A stretch of DNA of 64,000 bases from Arenibacter hampyeongensis (GTDB taxonomy: Bacteria; Bacteroidota; Bacteroidia; Flavobacteriales; Flavobacteriaceae): contig NZ_PIOB01000001.1 in assembly GCF_002909255.1 (NCBI RefSeq), positions 868,001 through 932,000 on the forward strand. The letters run 5' to 3'. The first letter of the stretch is position 1; every line of letters starts with the position of its first letter. The position numbers and the translations under genes are program-made. The notes below the pieces were generated by a model. That model worked only from the letters and a program-made list of their open reading frames with translations, made no database searches and was not told where the DNA came from. Below, one piece after another: positions 33,534 to 40,701 of this stretch.

Positions 33534-34469
33534 ATGCCGGAAAGAAAGAAAAAAAGTCATGATTTTAAAACTAACCTGTATTCCTATTGGAAAAAATCCA
33601 GAAGGTTTAGGGTTGGAATATTTGCAGATATTCATGATGCTTTATTTATTATAGCCGGAATTTTTTCCGCTGCTTTTGGTTTGGAGAGTTTTCTGTTGCC
33701 CAATAGCTTTATTGATGGTGGGGCCACTGGAATTTCTCTCTTAATTTCTGAAATCACATCAACGCCCTTATATGTACTGATCATACTGGTTAATATTCCC
33801 TTCATTTATCTTGGTTTTAAGGTGATAGGCAAACAATTTGCCATTAAGGCCTCTTTGGCAATTGTTGGCTTGGCAATAGTGTTGGCTACGGTACACTTTC
33901 CGGAAGTGACCGAGGACAAACTTTTGGTTGCAGTTTTTGGTGGATTTTTTCTAGGTGCCGGTATTGGTCTTTCCATTAGGGGGGGCGGTGTATTGGATGG
34001 TACCGAGGTGCTGGCCATTTATCTGAGCAGGAAATTAAGGACTAAAATTGGGGATAATATAATCGTCATTAATGTTATTATATTCTTGGCAGCTGCATAT
34101 TTTCTTTCTTTGGAAACGGCACTTTATTCAATGTTAACCTATTTGTCGGCTTCAAAAACTTTAGATTTTGTCGTTGATGGGATCGAGGAGTATACCGGGG
34201 TTACCATTATATCGTCACGAAGTGAAGAGATTAGACTTATGATCACGGAAAAACTGGGTAGGGGGCTAACCATCTATAAAGGTCATGGTGGTTACGGAAA
34301 GAGCGGTGTGCACAATGAGTATGACATTATATACGCCGTAATTACCAGATTGGAGATTAGTAAATTAAATACAGAACTGGAAAAGATAGACCCCAACGCC
34401 TTTGTTGTTATGAACAGCATAAACGATACTAAAGGCGGAATGATCAAAAAAAGAGCGATGAACCACTAG
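33534..34469 (+). CDS. YitT family membrane protein (DUF161/DUF2179)
   Basis: 311 residues. About five transmembrane segments lie between residues 33 and 190: LFIIAGIFSAAFGLESFLLP is typical of YitT, with DGGATGISLLI and FGGFFLGAGIGLSIRGGGVL. The C-terminal DUF2179 domain runs from about 220 to 300, with GVTIISSRSEEI, GRGLTIYKGHGGYGKSG and VYAVITRLEI-like strands. These proteins are widespread, and their function is not known to me. It stands alone with 60 bases to the next ORF. Confidence 0.92.
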   Translation: MPERKKKSHDFKTNLYSYWKKSRRFRVGIFADIHDALFIIAGIFSAAFGLESFLLPNSFIDGGATGISLLISEITSTPLYVLIILVNIPFIYLGFKVIGKQFAIKASLAIVGLAIVLATVHFPEVTEDKLLVAVFGGFFLGAGIGLSIRGGGVLDGTEVLAIYLSRKLRTKIGDNIIVINVIIFLAAAYFLSLETALYSMLTYLSASKTLDFVVDGIEEYTGVTIISSRSEEIRLMITEKLGRGLTIYKGHGGYGKSGVHNEYDIIYAVITRLEISKLNTELEKIDPNAFVVMNSINDTKGGMIKKRAMNH

Positions 34470-34586
34470 AATTTTCACTTATTTAAGAGTTGCGTAAGTA
34501 TTGCGGAAGTAATGCTACCAATGTAACTATTGTTACCCATTATTGATTATGGATGGGTTAATTTTGGCTTAAATATTTTGAATATT

Positions 34587-35210
34587 ATGGAACAAACAGT
34601 TCAGAAAACTAGAATTCAGGTTGTCCAAGAGGGTTTAATGGGGTCTATGGGTTATGAGGATTACAGGCTTATGGTGGGCAATTTGGCACTGGAAGGTAAA
34701 TCTACGGGATCAATACAGAGCCAGGAACTTGGTAATTATACCCTTCTTAATGATCAAAGGATGAAACGTTTGGACAAGACTATCAAGATAGACGCTGATT
34801 CCGACTCAAAAATTAAAGAGGTCGATCAAAAAATTACATGGTTGGTACTTACGGAAAGCTGGTGTGGCGATGCCGCCCAAACCATACCGGTAATGAACAA
34901 AATAGCAGGTTTAAATAAGAATATTTCCTTACGACTTGTGTTGCGTGATGAAAATTTGGAATTGATGGAGCAATTTTTATCCAATGGCGCTATGGCTATT
35001 CCAAAATTGATTTCCATTGATGATGCTACCGGTAGAATTATTGGGGAATGGGGTTCACGGCCAAGTACAGCCACCAATATGGTTCTTGACTACAAAAAGA
35101 AACATGGAAATTTGACTCCGGAATTCAAGCAAGATTTACAACTCTGGTATAACAAGGACAAAGGTCAAAATACGGTGTGCGACTTATTATCTTTGCTTCT
35201 CCTGGAATAG
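34587..35210 (+). CDS. Thioredoxin-fold protein with a single active-site cysteine
   Basis: 207 residues from the ATG at 34587; the longer reading from 34530 adds residues of no family character. A thioredoxin fold is suggested by TWLVLTESWCGDAAQTIPVM (Cys93) and the cis-Pro site AIPKLI. The usual WCGPC is replaced by WCGDA, so only one Cys is present in the loop, and a dithiol redox cycle is unlikely. A role in disulfide reduction by a monothiol route, or a redox-independent role, remains open. The 3' end overlaps the convergent TonB-like gene by 24 bases. Confidence 0.85.
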   Translation: MEQTVQKTRIQVVQEGLMGSMGYEDYRLMVGNLALEGKSTGSIQSQELGNYTLLNDQRMKRLDKTIKIDADSDSKIKEVDQKITWLVLTESWCGDAAQTIPVMNKIAGLNKNISLRLVLRDENLELMEQFLSNGAMAIPKLISIDDATGRIIGEWGSRPSTATNMVLDYKKKHGNLTPEFKQDLQLWYNKDKGQNTVCDLLSLLLLE

Positions 35211-35927
35211 ATAGGTAATGGTGCCCATTTGTTCTACCTTTTCTCCAGCATTAAATTTAGATTTTAATGCATATTCAATGGCGTTGTCTACCAAACAGCC
35301 ATTGAGGGTGCTGGAACTCTTTTTGTTAACATCGGCCTCTATGACCTTTCCTAATACGTCAACTTTAATATTAATGACCACTTTACCACCTTCAATACAG
35401 GTGTAAATGGGTATGGGAAGGCTGGTATGCCTTCTGTCAACCAAAGAGTAGGAAATAGATGTCCTTCTTTTGGCCAAATTGTTGGTCATTACTTCTTTGC
35501 TAGCTTCTTTTTCCCCCAAAAGCTCTTGCTTTTCCCTTCTTCTTTTAGCCAGTTCTTTTACTCTTGTAGCGTATTCGGAGTCGGAACTAAGAAAGTCCGT
35601 TGGGTCATCACTATCAGAGGTCAATTCCTGCTCCTCCATTATTTCCTCGAGAGTTCTAAGTGGCTCTGGGTTGCCAAAACTAGGTTTGTTGGCTTCGTTA
35701 AAGGCCATATGACTTTTAACGGGTTCGGACTTGGCCATTTCTTCCTCCATCTCCTTAATTTCCTCCTCTAATTCCTTTACTAGGTCTTCCTCATCCAACA
35801 AACTTAATTCAATAACATACTCCTCTTTTTCCTTTTGTCCCAAGTGGATATTGTACAAGCTTAGTACAACCAAGGACATGGAAAAGAAAGTTATTAAAAA
35901 AGAAAGTTGTTTCCGGCTCAAATTCAT
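35187..35927 (-). CDS. TonB C-terminal-like protein with acidic coiled coil
   Basis: 246 residues from the ATG at 35927; an upstream Met at 35951 is also possible. A signal-anchor helix (SFLITFFSMSLVVLSLYNIH) is followed by a long acidic coiled coil (residues about 30-115, rich in E and K) and a C-terminal domain resembling the TonB C-terminus: LPIPIYTCIEGGKVVINIKV and ADVNKKSSSTLNGCLVDNA. TonB itself has a proline-rich linker, absent here, so this is more likely a TonB-related energy-transducing or anchor protein. Its 3' end overlaps the thioredoxin-fold gene by 24 bases. Confidence 0.72.
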   Translation of the reverse strand: MNLSRKQLSFLITFFSMSLVVLSLYNIHLGQKEKEEYVIELSLLDEEDLVKELEEEIKEMEEEMAKSEPVKSHMAFNEANKPSFGNPEPLRTLEEIMEEQELTSDSDDPTDFLSSDSEYATRVKELAKRRREKQELLGEKEASKEVMTNNLAKRRTSISYSLVDRRHTSLPIPIYTCIEGGKVVINIKVDVLGKVIEADVNKKSSSTLNGCLVDNAIEYALKSKFNAGEKVEQMGTITYLFQEKQR

Positions 35928-36008
35928 AGTGTTATAACCACGTTTAATCAAAAATATTTTAAATTATCGACGAACGGTTAGGTTACCACTATAAATTTCG
36001 AAGTTTTT

Positions 36009-36704
36009 TTAACTATCGATCTGCAGTAAATTACCAAATTCCTCGGGGGTTATGGCTTTATTTACGTTGTAATCACCTATTTTGGTTCTTTTCAGGGAGG
36101 ATAAATGGGCGCCGGATTGCAGAGCTTTCCCAAAATCATTCGCCAATGACCTAATATAGGTACCTTTGCTACACACTACTCTAAAATGAACCTTTGGCAA
36201 TTGTATCTGCGTTATTTCAAATTGGGTAATAGTGACCGCTCTTTTTTTAATTTCCACCTCTTTGCCTTCCCTTGCGTATTCATATAGTCTTTTCCCGTCT
36301 TTTTTTAGTGCCGAGAATACCGGTGGAACCTGTTCAATATTACCTATAAATTGTGTGGTAGTAATATGTATCAATTCCTCTGTAATATGATTTATAGGGA
36401 AGCTTTGGTTTATTTCCGTTTCCAGATCAAAAGAAGGGGTTGTCCCGCCTAAAGTAAAAGTGCCGGTATATTCTTTTTCCTGACCTTGGAGTTCGTTTAT
36501 TGTTTTGGTAAATTTTCCAGTACAGATAAGCAATAATCCGGTGGCCAATGGATCAAGAGTCCCAGCATGGCCTATCTTAAATTTTTTTAATTCAAATTTT
36601 TTTCTAATATTCCATTTTAAGGAATTCACTGCCTGAAAAGATGTCCAACCCAAAGGTTTGTTTATCAGCAGTACCTGTCCCTCCAAGAAGTCCTCTTTAG
36701 TCAT
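36009..36704 (-). CDS. truB: tRNA pseudouridine synthase B
   Basis: 231 residues from the ATG at 36704, whose A overlaps the TAA of uppP (TAATG). TruB makes pseudouridine 55 in the T-loop of tRNAs. The catalytic Asp lies in GHAGTLDPLATG; QVLLINKPLGWTSFQAVN at the N-terminus and YTGTFTLGGTTPSFD are also typical. The C-terminal domain is short, as expected for this group. It follows uppP in a translationally coupled pair; a Met 7 codons upstream is a second possible start. Confidence 0.97.
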   Translation of the reverse strand: MTKEDFLEGQVLLINKPLGWTSFQAVNSLKWNIRKKFELKKFKIGHAGTLDPLATGLLLICTGKFTKTINELQGQEKEYTGTFTLGGTTPSFDLETEINQSFPINHITEELIHITTTQFIGNIEQVPPVFSALKKDGKRLYEYAREGKEVEIKKRAVTITQFEITQIQLPKVHFRVVCSKGTYIRSLANDFGKALQSGAHLSSLKRTKIGDYNVNKAITPEEFGNLLQIDS

Positions 36705-37489
36705 TATATTACGGTTAGTGGCCAAATAAAATAATGAATTACAATGATGGCAATTCCTACTACGATTCTATAGTAACCGAAGATTTTAAAGCCATGTTTA
36801 CTTAAATATCCAATAAAGGTTTTTATAGCAAATAAGGCCACTACAAATCCAACAACGTTTCCTATGATCAATAAATTTATCTGTTCGGAGGTTAGGGTGA
36901 AGCCTGAACTGTAATAGTCATAGCTCTTTTTAAGGGTAGCACCCAACATGGTTGGCACGGCCAGGAAAAATGAAAATTCGGCCGCTGCGGTCCGAGATAG
37001 CTTTTGGGTCATACCCCCAACAATACTTGCACCACTTCTGGATACCCCTGGAATCATGGCCAGGCATTGAAAGAGTCCAATTTTAAAGGCGGTAGCATAT
37101 GAAATATCAGTGTTGTCCGAATTTCCGAATAACTCGTCAACTCTAAGTAGAATAATTCCCCCAATTACCAAAGAAAAAGCAACTACCAGAGGGCTTTCCA
37201 ACAACGAATCTATAACATCACTTAAAAGAAGGCCAAAAACAACAGCCGGAATAAATGCAATAAGGAGTTTAAAATAGAAATCAATAGTTTGGAAAAATCG
37301 CTTGAAATACAGTACCACAACCGAAAAGATGGTTCCCAATTGTATAACGATGGTGAATAACTTGGTAAAATCTTCCTGGGCAATTCCAAAAAAGGAAGAT
37401 ACAATGATCATGTGTCCTGTTGAAGAAACCGGTAAATATTCGGTTATACCTTCAATAATGGCAAGAATAATAGCCTCTAATATGTCCAA
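36704..37489 (-). CDS. uppP: Undecaprenyl-diphosphatase
   Basis: 261 residues. UppP (BacA) dephosphorylates undecaprenyl pyrophosphate at the inner membrane, recycling the lipid carrier for peptidoglycan and other polymers. Family motifs are [18 protein letters not shown] near residues 13-30 and the P-G-V-S-R-S-G-A-S loop ([15 protein letters not shown]) near 142-156, with eight or so membrane helices. It starts 2 bases after the DUF3098 gene and overlaps truB. The layout ftsX-DUF3098-uppP-truB is tightly packed on the minus strand. Confidence 0.97.
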   Translation of the reverse strand: MDILEAIILAIIEGITEYLPVSSTGHMIIVSSFFGIAQEDFTKLFTIVIQLGTIFSVVVLYFKRFFQTIDFYFKLLIAFIPAVVFGLLLSDVIDSLLESPLVVAFSLVIGGIILLRVDELFGNSDNTDISYATAFKIGLFQCLAMIPGVSRSGASIVGGMTQKLSRTAAAEFSFFLAVPTMLGATLKKSYDYYSSGFTLTSEQINLLIIGNVVGFVVALFAIKTFIGYLSKHGFKIFGYYRIVVGIAIIVIHYFIWPLTVI

Positions 37490-37491
37490 AT

Positions 37492-37758
37492 TTATTTTTT
37501 CTTATGCGGATTCAACAGAATGGCGTAGACTTCTATCCCAAGACCTATCAATACCAAAGTAGGCGCCAAGCGTATTCTTCTAAAATTATAAATCTCAGGG
37601 TTAAATACGTTGGGGTCGTCACTTCCACCACCGCTCATAAGGATAAATCCTAAGGTTATAAAGGCCAGGCCAACAAACATAAACAGATAGTTCCTTTTCT
37701 GAAAGATAAATTCTTGTCTAGGCTTTTGCTGTTGATTATTATTTTGTTTTTTACTCAT
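37492..37758 (-). CDS. DUF3098 domain small membrane protein
   Basis: 88 residues. An N-terminal polar part ([20 protein letters not shown]) precedes two transmembrane helices, [21 protein letters not shown] and [19 protein letters not shown], separated by [19 protein letters not shown]. The D-P-x-x-F-x-x-x-I-Y-x-F-R-R loop is the DUF3098 signature as I recall it. Its function is unknown; the conserved place between ftsX and uppP suggests a cell-envelope role, which is inferred. Confidence 0.92.
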   Translation of the reverse strand: MSKKQNNNQQQKPRQEFIFQKRNYLFMFVGLAFITLGFILMSGGGSDDPNVFNPEIYNFRRIRLAPTLVLIGLGIEVYAILLNPHKKK

Positions 37759-37767
37759 GCCGCAAAT

Positions 37768-38646
37768 TTAATAATATAAATCGTCTGTCCTAAGATTTAA
37801 GAAGCGTTGTGTCGCAAAAAAAGTGCTTATGTATGAAATCAGGACTCCTAATCCAAAGACACTCGCAAACAGAAATACCAAAATTGTAGGGTCTTGAAAA
37901 AGGTTTAACTCGGGAAAATTAATGTTTACATAGTATACAACAAAGCCCAAGGCAATTAAGGCCAAAATAGCCCCTAGAACGCCCAATTTAATATTGGTCC
38001 ATATAAATGGCCTACGGATAAATGTTTTGGTAGCCCCCACCATCTGCATGGTCTTAATAATAAAACGTTTGGAGTAAATAGAAAGACGGATGGAACTATT
38101 GATCAATAATACTGCGATGAATGTAAATATACCACTGGCCACTAAAATCCAAAAACTTAGCTTCTTTACATTATCGTTTAACAGCGTGATCAAGGGTTTG
38201 TCGTAACTTACCTCCTCTATGTAATCCTTGGTGGCAATCTCCTCTGCGATCTCAGCAATTTTATCTGTGGAAACATAATCGGCCTTGAGTTGTACATCAA
38301 TGGAATTTTTAAGGGGATTATACCCTAAGAAATCCAAAAAATTCTCTCCTATCTCCACACTGTGTTGTTCAGCAGCCTGTTCTTTAGAAACATAGGTGGC
38401 TTTTTTTGTGTATTCGGCCATGGCCAGACTTTTTTGCAATTGATCTACTTCTACCTCCTTGGCATTGTCCTTAAGAAAAACGGAGATCGTAATCTGCTCT
38501 TTAAAATGATCGGCCAACTTTTTTGTGTTCAATACCAAAAGACCCAAAATTCCCAATAAAAAAAGCACCAGCCCAATGCTTAGGACTACAGAAAAATAGG
38601 AGGAAATCAGTTTTCTTTTTTGAAAACGTTCAAAAGATGTGCTCAT
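37768..38646 (-). CDS. ftsX: Cell division ABC-like permease FtsX
   Basis: 292 residues. An N-terminal cytoplasmic tail precedes the first helix (VVLSIGLVLFLLGILGLLVL), the periplasmic domain with FSVFLKDNAKEVEVD-like features and NPLKNSIDVQLKADYV, and three more C-terminal membrane segments, ending in LGVLISYISTFFATQRFL. FtsX works with FtsE to control cell-wall hydrolases at the septum. No ftsE gene is adjacent in this window, which is common in Bacteroidota. Possible downstream coupling with DUF3098 is at a 9-base gap. Confidence 0.94.
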   Translation of the reverse strand: MSTSFERFQKRKLISSYFSVVLSIGLVLFLLGILGLLVLNTKKLADHFKEQITISVFLKDNAKEVEVDQLQKSLAMAEYTKKATYVSKEQAAEQHSVEIGENFLDFLGYNPLKNSIDVQLKADYVSTDKIAEIAEEIATKDYIEEVSYDKPLITLLNDNVKKLSFWILVASGIFTFIAVLLINSSIRLSIYSKRFIIKTMQMVGATKTFIRRPFIWTNIKLGVLGAILALIALGFVVYYVNINFPELNLFQDPTILVFLFASVFGLGVLISYISTFFATQRFLNLRTDDLYY

Positions 38647-38761
38647 AGTACAAAATCAATATGTAAAAATAGGAAAGTAAATTGAATTAAAAATAATAGT
38701 GTTCTCTTTCATCCTTAATTTATGGATATCGAAAATTATAAAGTTGTATTTGTCTTAAAAA

Positions 38762-40306
38762 TCATCTTTTTAAGGCAAAATGACCTTTTTTTAGGGTGTC
38801 TTCTATATTAATTTGAAACCAATAATCGGTGGCCGGTAAGGGCTGGCCGCGATGTGTTCCGTCCCATTCGAACGGATTATTTTGTGAGGTTTTTATAAGG
38901 GTGCCAAAGCGATCAAAAATACTTATTTGTGAAAATTGAAAATTTTCAAGGCCTTTAATAACAAAGTTGTCATTAATGCCATCACCATTGGGAGTAAAAA
39001 ATTTGGGGATTGCCAGATGAACGTAATCAAAGGTTACTAGGCCACAGTTGTTCTTTTCACGGACATAAACCTTATATAGCCCCCCTTCAATATTATAGAA
39101 CGTATTTTCGTCCTGATAGCTAAATCCATCCAAAGAATATTCAAATTCACCATGGATTGCTGTAATTATGGTGATAGCGTGCTCGTTGGAAGTAGCGGTT
39201 TGCACCTTTGGAGCATCGATCTGTTCCAGAGCGATCGTTTTAAGGCTGGAACAGCCGTTGCTGTTGGTTACTTTAACAGTATAAATTCCAGGGGTATTTA
39301 CGTTGATACTGGAACTGGTTTCACCCGTATTCCATTCATAGGCCACATTGCTTATTTGTGCGGATAAGGTGATGGTTGTATTTTCACAGAAGCTCAAGGT
39401 TTCATCGCTTACTTCGGGCAAGTCGAATAAAATGATGGATACTGGTGTTCTTTGGTAGGAAGTACAGGGGGTATATATAGAGTCGGTATCACGAATGGTT
39501 GTACCAGGGACCGGCGGCTCCAGAGGGGCAAGTAAAGCACGTGCTTCGGCATAGTAGGTTCCAGATTTCTGAGTCAAAAAGGTGGTACTATTTGCAAGCA
39601 ACAGTTGACCGCCAGATGGTGCGTCATACCAATCCACTTCAACATCTTTATCCACAGTTACAGACAGCGCCCGGTTTTCGGAAATACAAGCTTCAATATT
39701 TCCCGGATTCAGGGGGGGACTGGGTCGGGGTACTGTAAAAATCTCGAACACTTGGTAATCAAAAGTACATAAAGGGTATAGGAATTCTTCATCGATTAAT
39801 ACATACCTATAAAAGCGATAATTGGTCGACGACGATGGAATAATATATTGATTACTGAGTCCTGTTACATTACTAATAGCGTCTTCCCAATCTTTACCAT
39901 CTGTACTTTGCTGCCATTTATTGGCGTAATTAAAATTTTCTGTTTGTTGAGGGTTTGAGCGAAGGATTGTAGAATGTACTCGAAGTTTTATACTGGTAGG
40001 AGGCGCTGTTTCACAGCGGGGAAAACTAGTATTACCCCATTGATCGTACACGACAGTCTGAACACGGCAATTTAGGGCAACAGTATTCACCGTTTTTGGG
40101 ATTGTCATTGTTTGCTCTTTATTAGGGGAATATGCGAGTGCGTGTGGAGAAATGCTGCCTTGGCTGTTTTCGGTGTTGTCCCATACCGAAAATAGGGGTA
40201 GGCCGGTTTGTATTGTGCTAAACCCAAATTCTCCAAGAACAGAATTGCTGAAAAAGCAAACAACTAAAAGGCATATAGTAAATAGTCGTCCTGAGTAATG
40301 GTTCAT
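38762..40306 (-). CDS. Large secreted protein with T9SS type B sorting domain
   Basis: 514 residues from the ATG at 40306, which begins a signal peptide (GRLFTICLLVVCFFSNSVLG). The middle holds immunoglobulin-like or PKD-like repeats, e.g. CENTTITLSAQ and TVKVTNSNGCSS, and Cys-containing segments. The C-terminal domain is the gliding-motility type B sorting signal: PKFFTPNGDGINDNFVIKGL, ISIFDRFGTLIKTSQ, FEWDGTHRGQPLPATDYWF, ending in KGHFALKR. The protein is exported by T9SS and probably anchored at the cell surface. Adhesion is a reasonable inference. Confidence 0.93.
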   Translation of the reverse strand: MNHYSGRLFTICLLVVCFFSNSVLGEFGFSTIQTGLPLFSVWDNTENSQGSISPHALAYSPNKEQTMTIPKTVNTVALNCRVQTVVYDQWGNTSFPRCETAPPTSIKLRVHSTILRSNPQQTENFNYANKWQQSTDGKDWEDAISNVTGLSNQYIIPSSSTNYRFYRYVLIDEEFLYPLCTFDYQVFEIFTVPRPSPPLNPGNIEACISENRALSVTVDKDVEVDWYDAPSGGQLLLANSTTFLTQKSGTYYAEARALLAPLEPPVPGTTIRDTDSIYTPCTSYQRTPVSIILFDLPEVSDETLSFCENTTITLSAQISNVAYEWNTGETSSSINVNTPGIYTVKVTNSNGCSSLKTIALEQIDAPKVQTATSNEHAITIITAIHGEFEYSLDGFSYQDENTFYNIEGGLYKVYVREKNNCGLVTFDYVHLAIPKFFTPNGDGINDNFVIKGLENFQFSQISIFDRFGTLIKTSQNNPFEWDGTHRGQPLPATDYWFQINIEDTLKKGHFALKR

Positions 40307-40399
40307 AAATGAAAGATAAATGTTTTGTGCCAAATGTGCAATATGTACAGTTGGCAGGTCATTTAACAGCTTTTAATTCCTTGTAAAAAGTTTAATTCC

Positions 40400-40436
40400 C
40401 AAGGCTTGTCTACCTGTTCCGTTCAGGCGGGCCTTG
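40400..40436. repeat. Imperfect palindrome, REP-like
   Basis: caaggc (40400-40405) pairs with gccttg (40431-40436), and the inner cctg (40413-40416) pairs with cagg (40424-40427). No T-run follows. It resembles short extragenic palindromes of flavobacteria, but no other copy was noticed in the window. Confidence 0.45.
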
Positions 40437-40469
40437 TAATGGAGCATATTTTTTCAGTAACATACCTTG

Positions 40470-40488
40470 TACCCTTGGGCCAAGGGTA
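40470..40488. repeat. Perfect 8-bp inverted repeat with 3-base loop
   Basis: tacccttg (40470-40477) pairs with caagggta (40481-40488). It lies 35 bases beyond the preceding palindrome. No T-run follows, so it is not a clear terminator. Confidence 0.5.
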
Positions 40489-40630
40489 TTGTATAGATAT
40501 TTTTTAGGGTGTAACAATAGCTGGAAGGATGTTGATGCAGCTACTTGGAGCAATTCTCAATTTACATATTTTCACCATTATAATCAAGATCTTAGGCCCT
40601 ATTGTGATAGTTCATTTCATAGATTAAACT

Positions 40631-40638
40631 TATTTTTG
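40631..40638 (+). promoter_or_regulatory. -7 element (TATTTTTG) for leuS
   Basis: A perfect TAnnTTTG match lies 63 bases before the leuS ATG. A TTG at 40602-40604 is a possible -33 element, though the spacing is a little long. Confidence 0.45.
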
Positions 40639-40701
40639 CGCTAAATTAATAAAAGCACGGGTGTGCAGTAGGTACACTGGATTAAAATACAAGAGATTAG
40701 G

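Larger units (their letters stand above)
40307..40701. other. Intergenic region, 395 bp, with two palindromic hairpins and the leuS promoter
   Basis: Between the T9SS gene (minus) and leuS (plus). It holds two inverted repeats (40400-40436 and 40470-40488) and a -7 element at 40631-40638, listed separately. No RNA gene is recognised. Confidence 0.55.
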
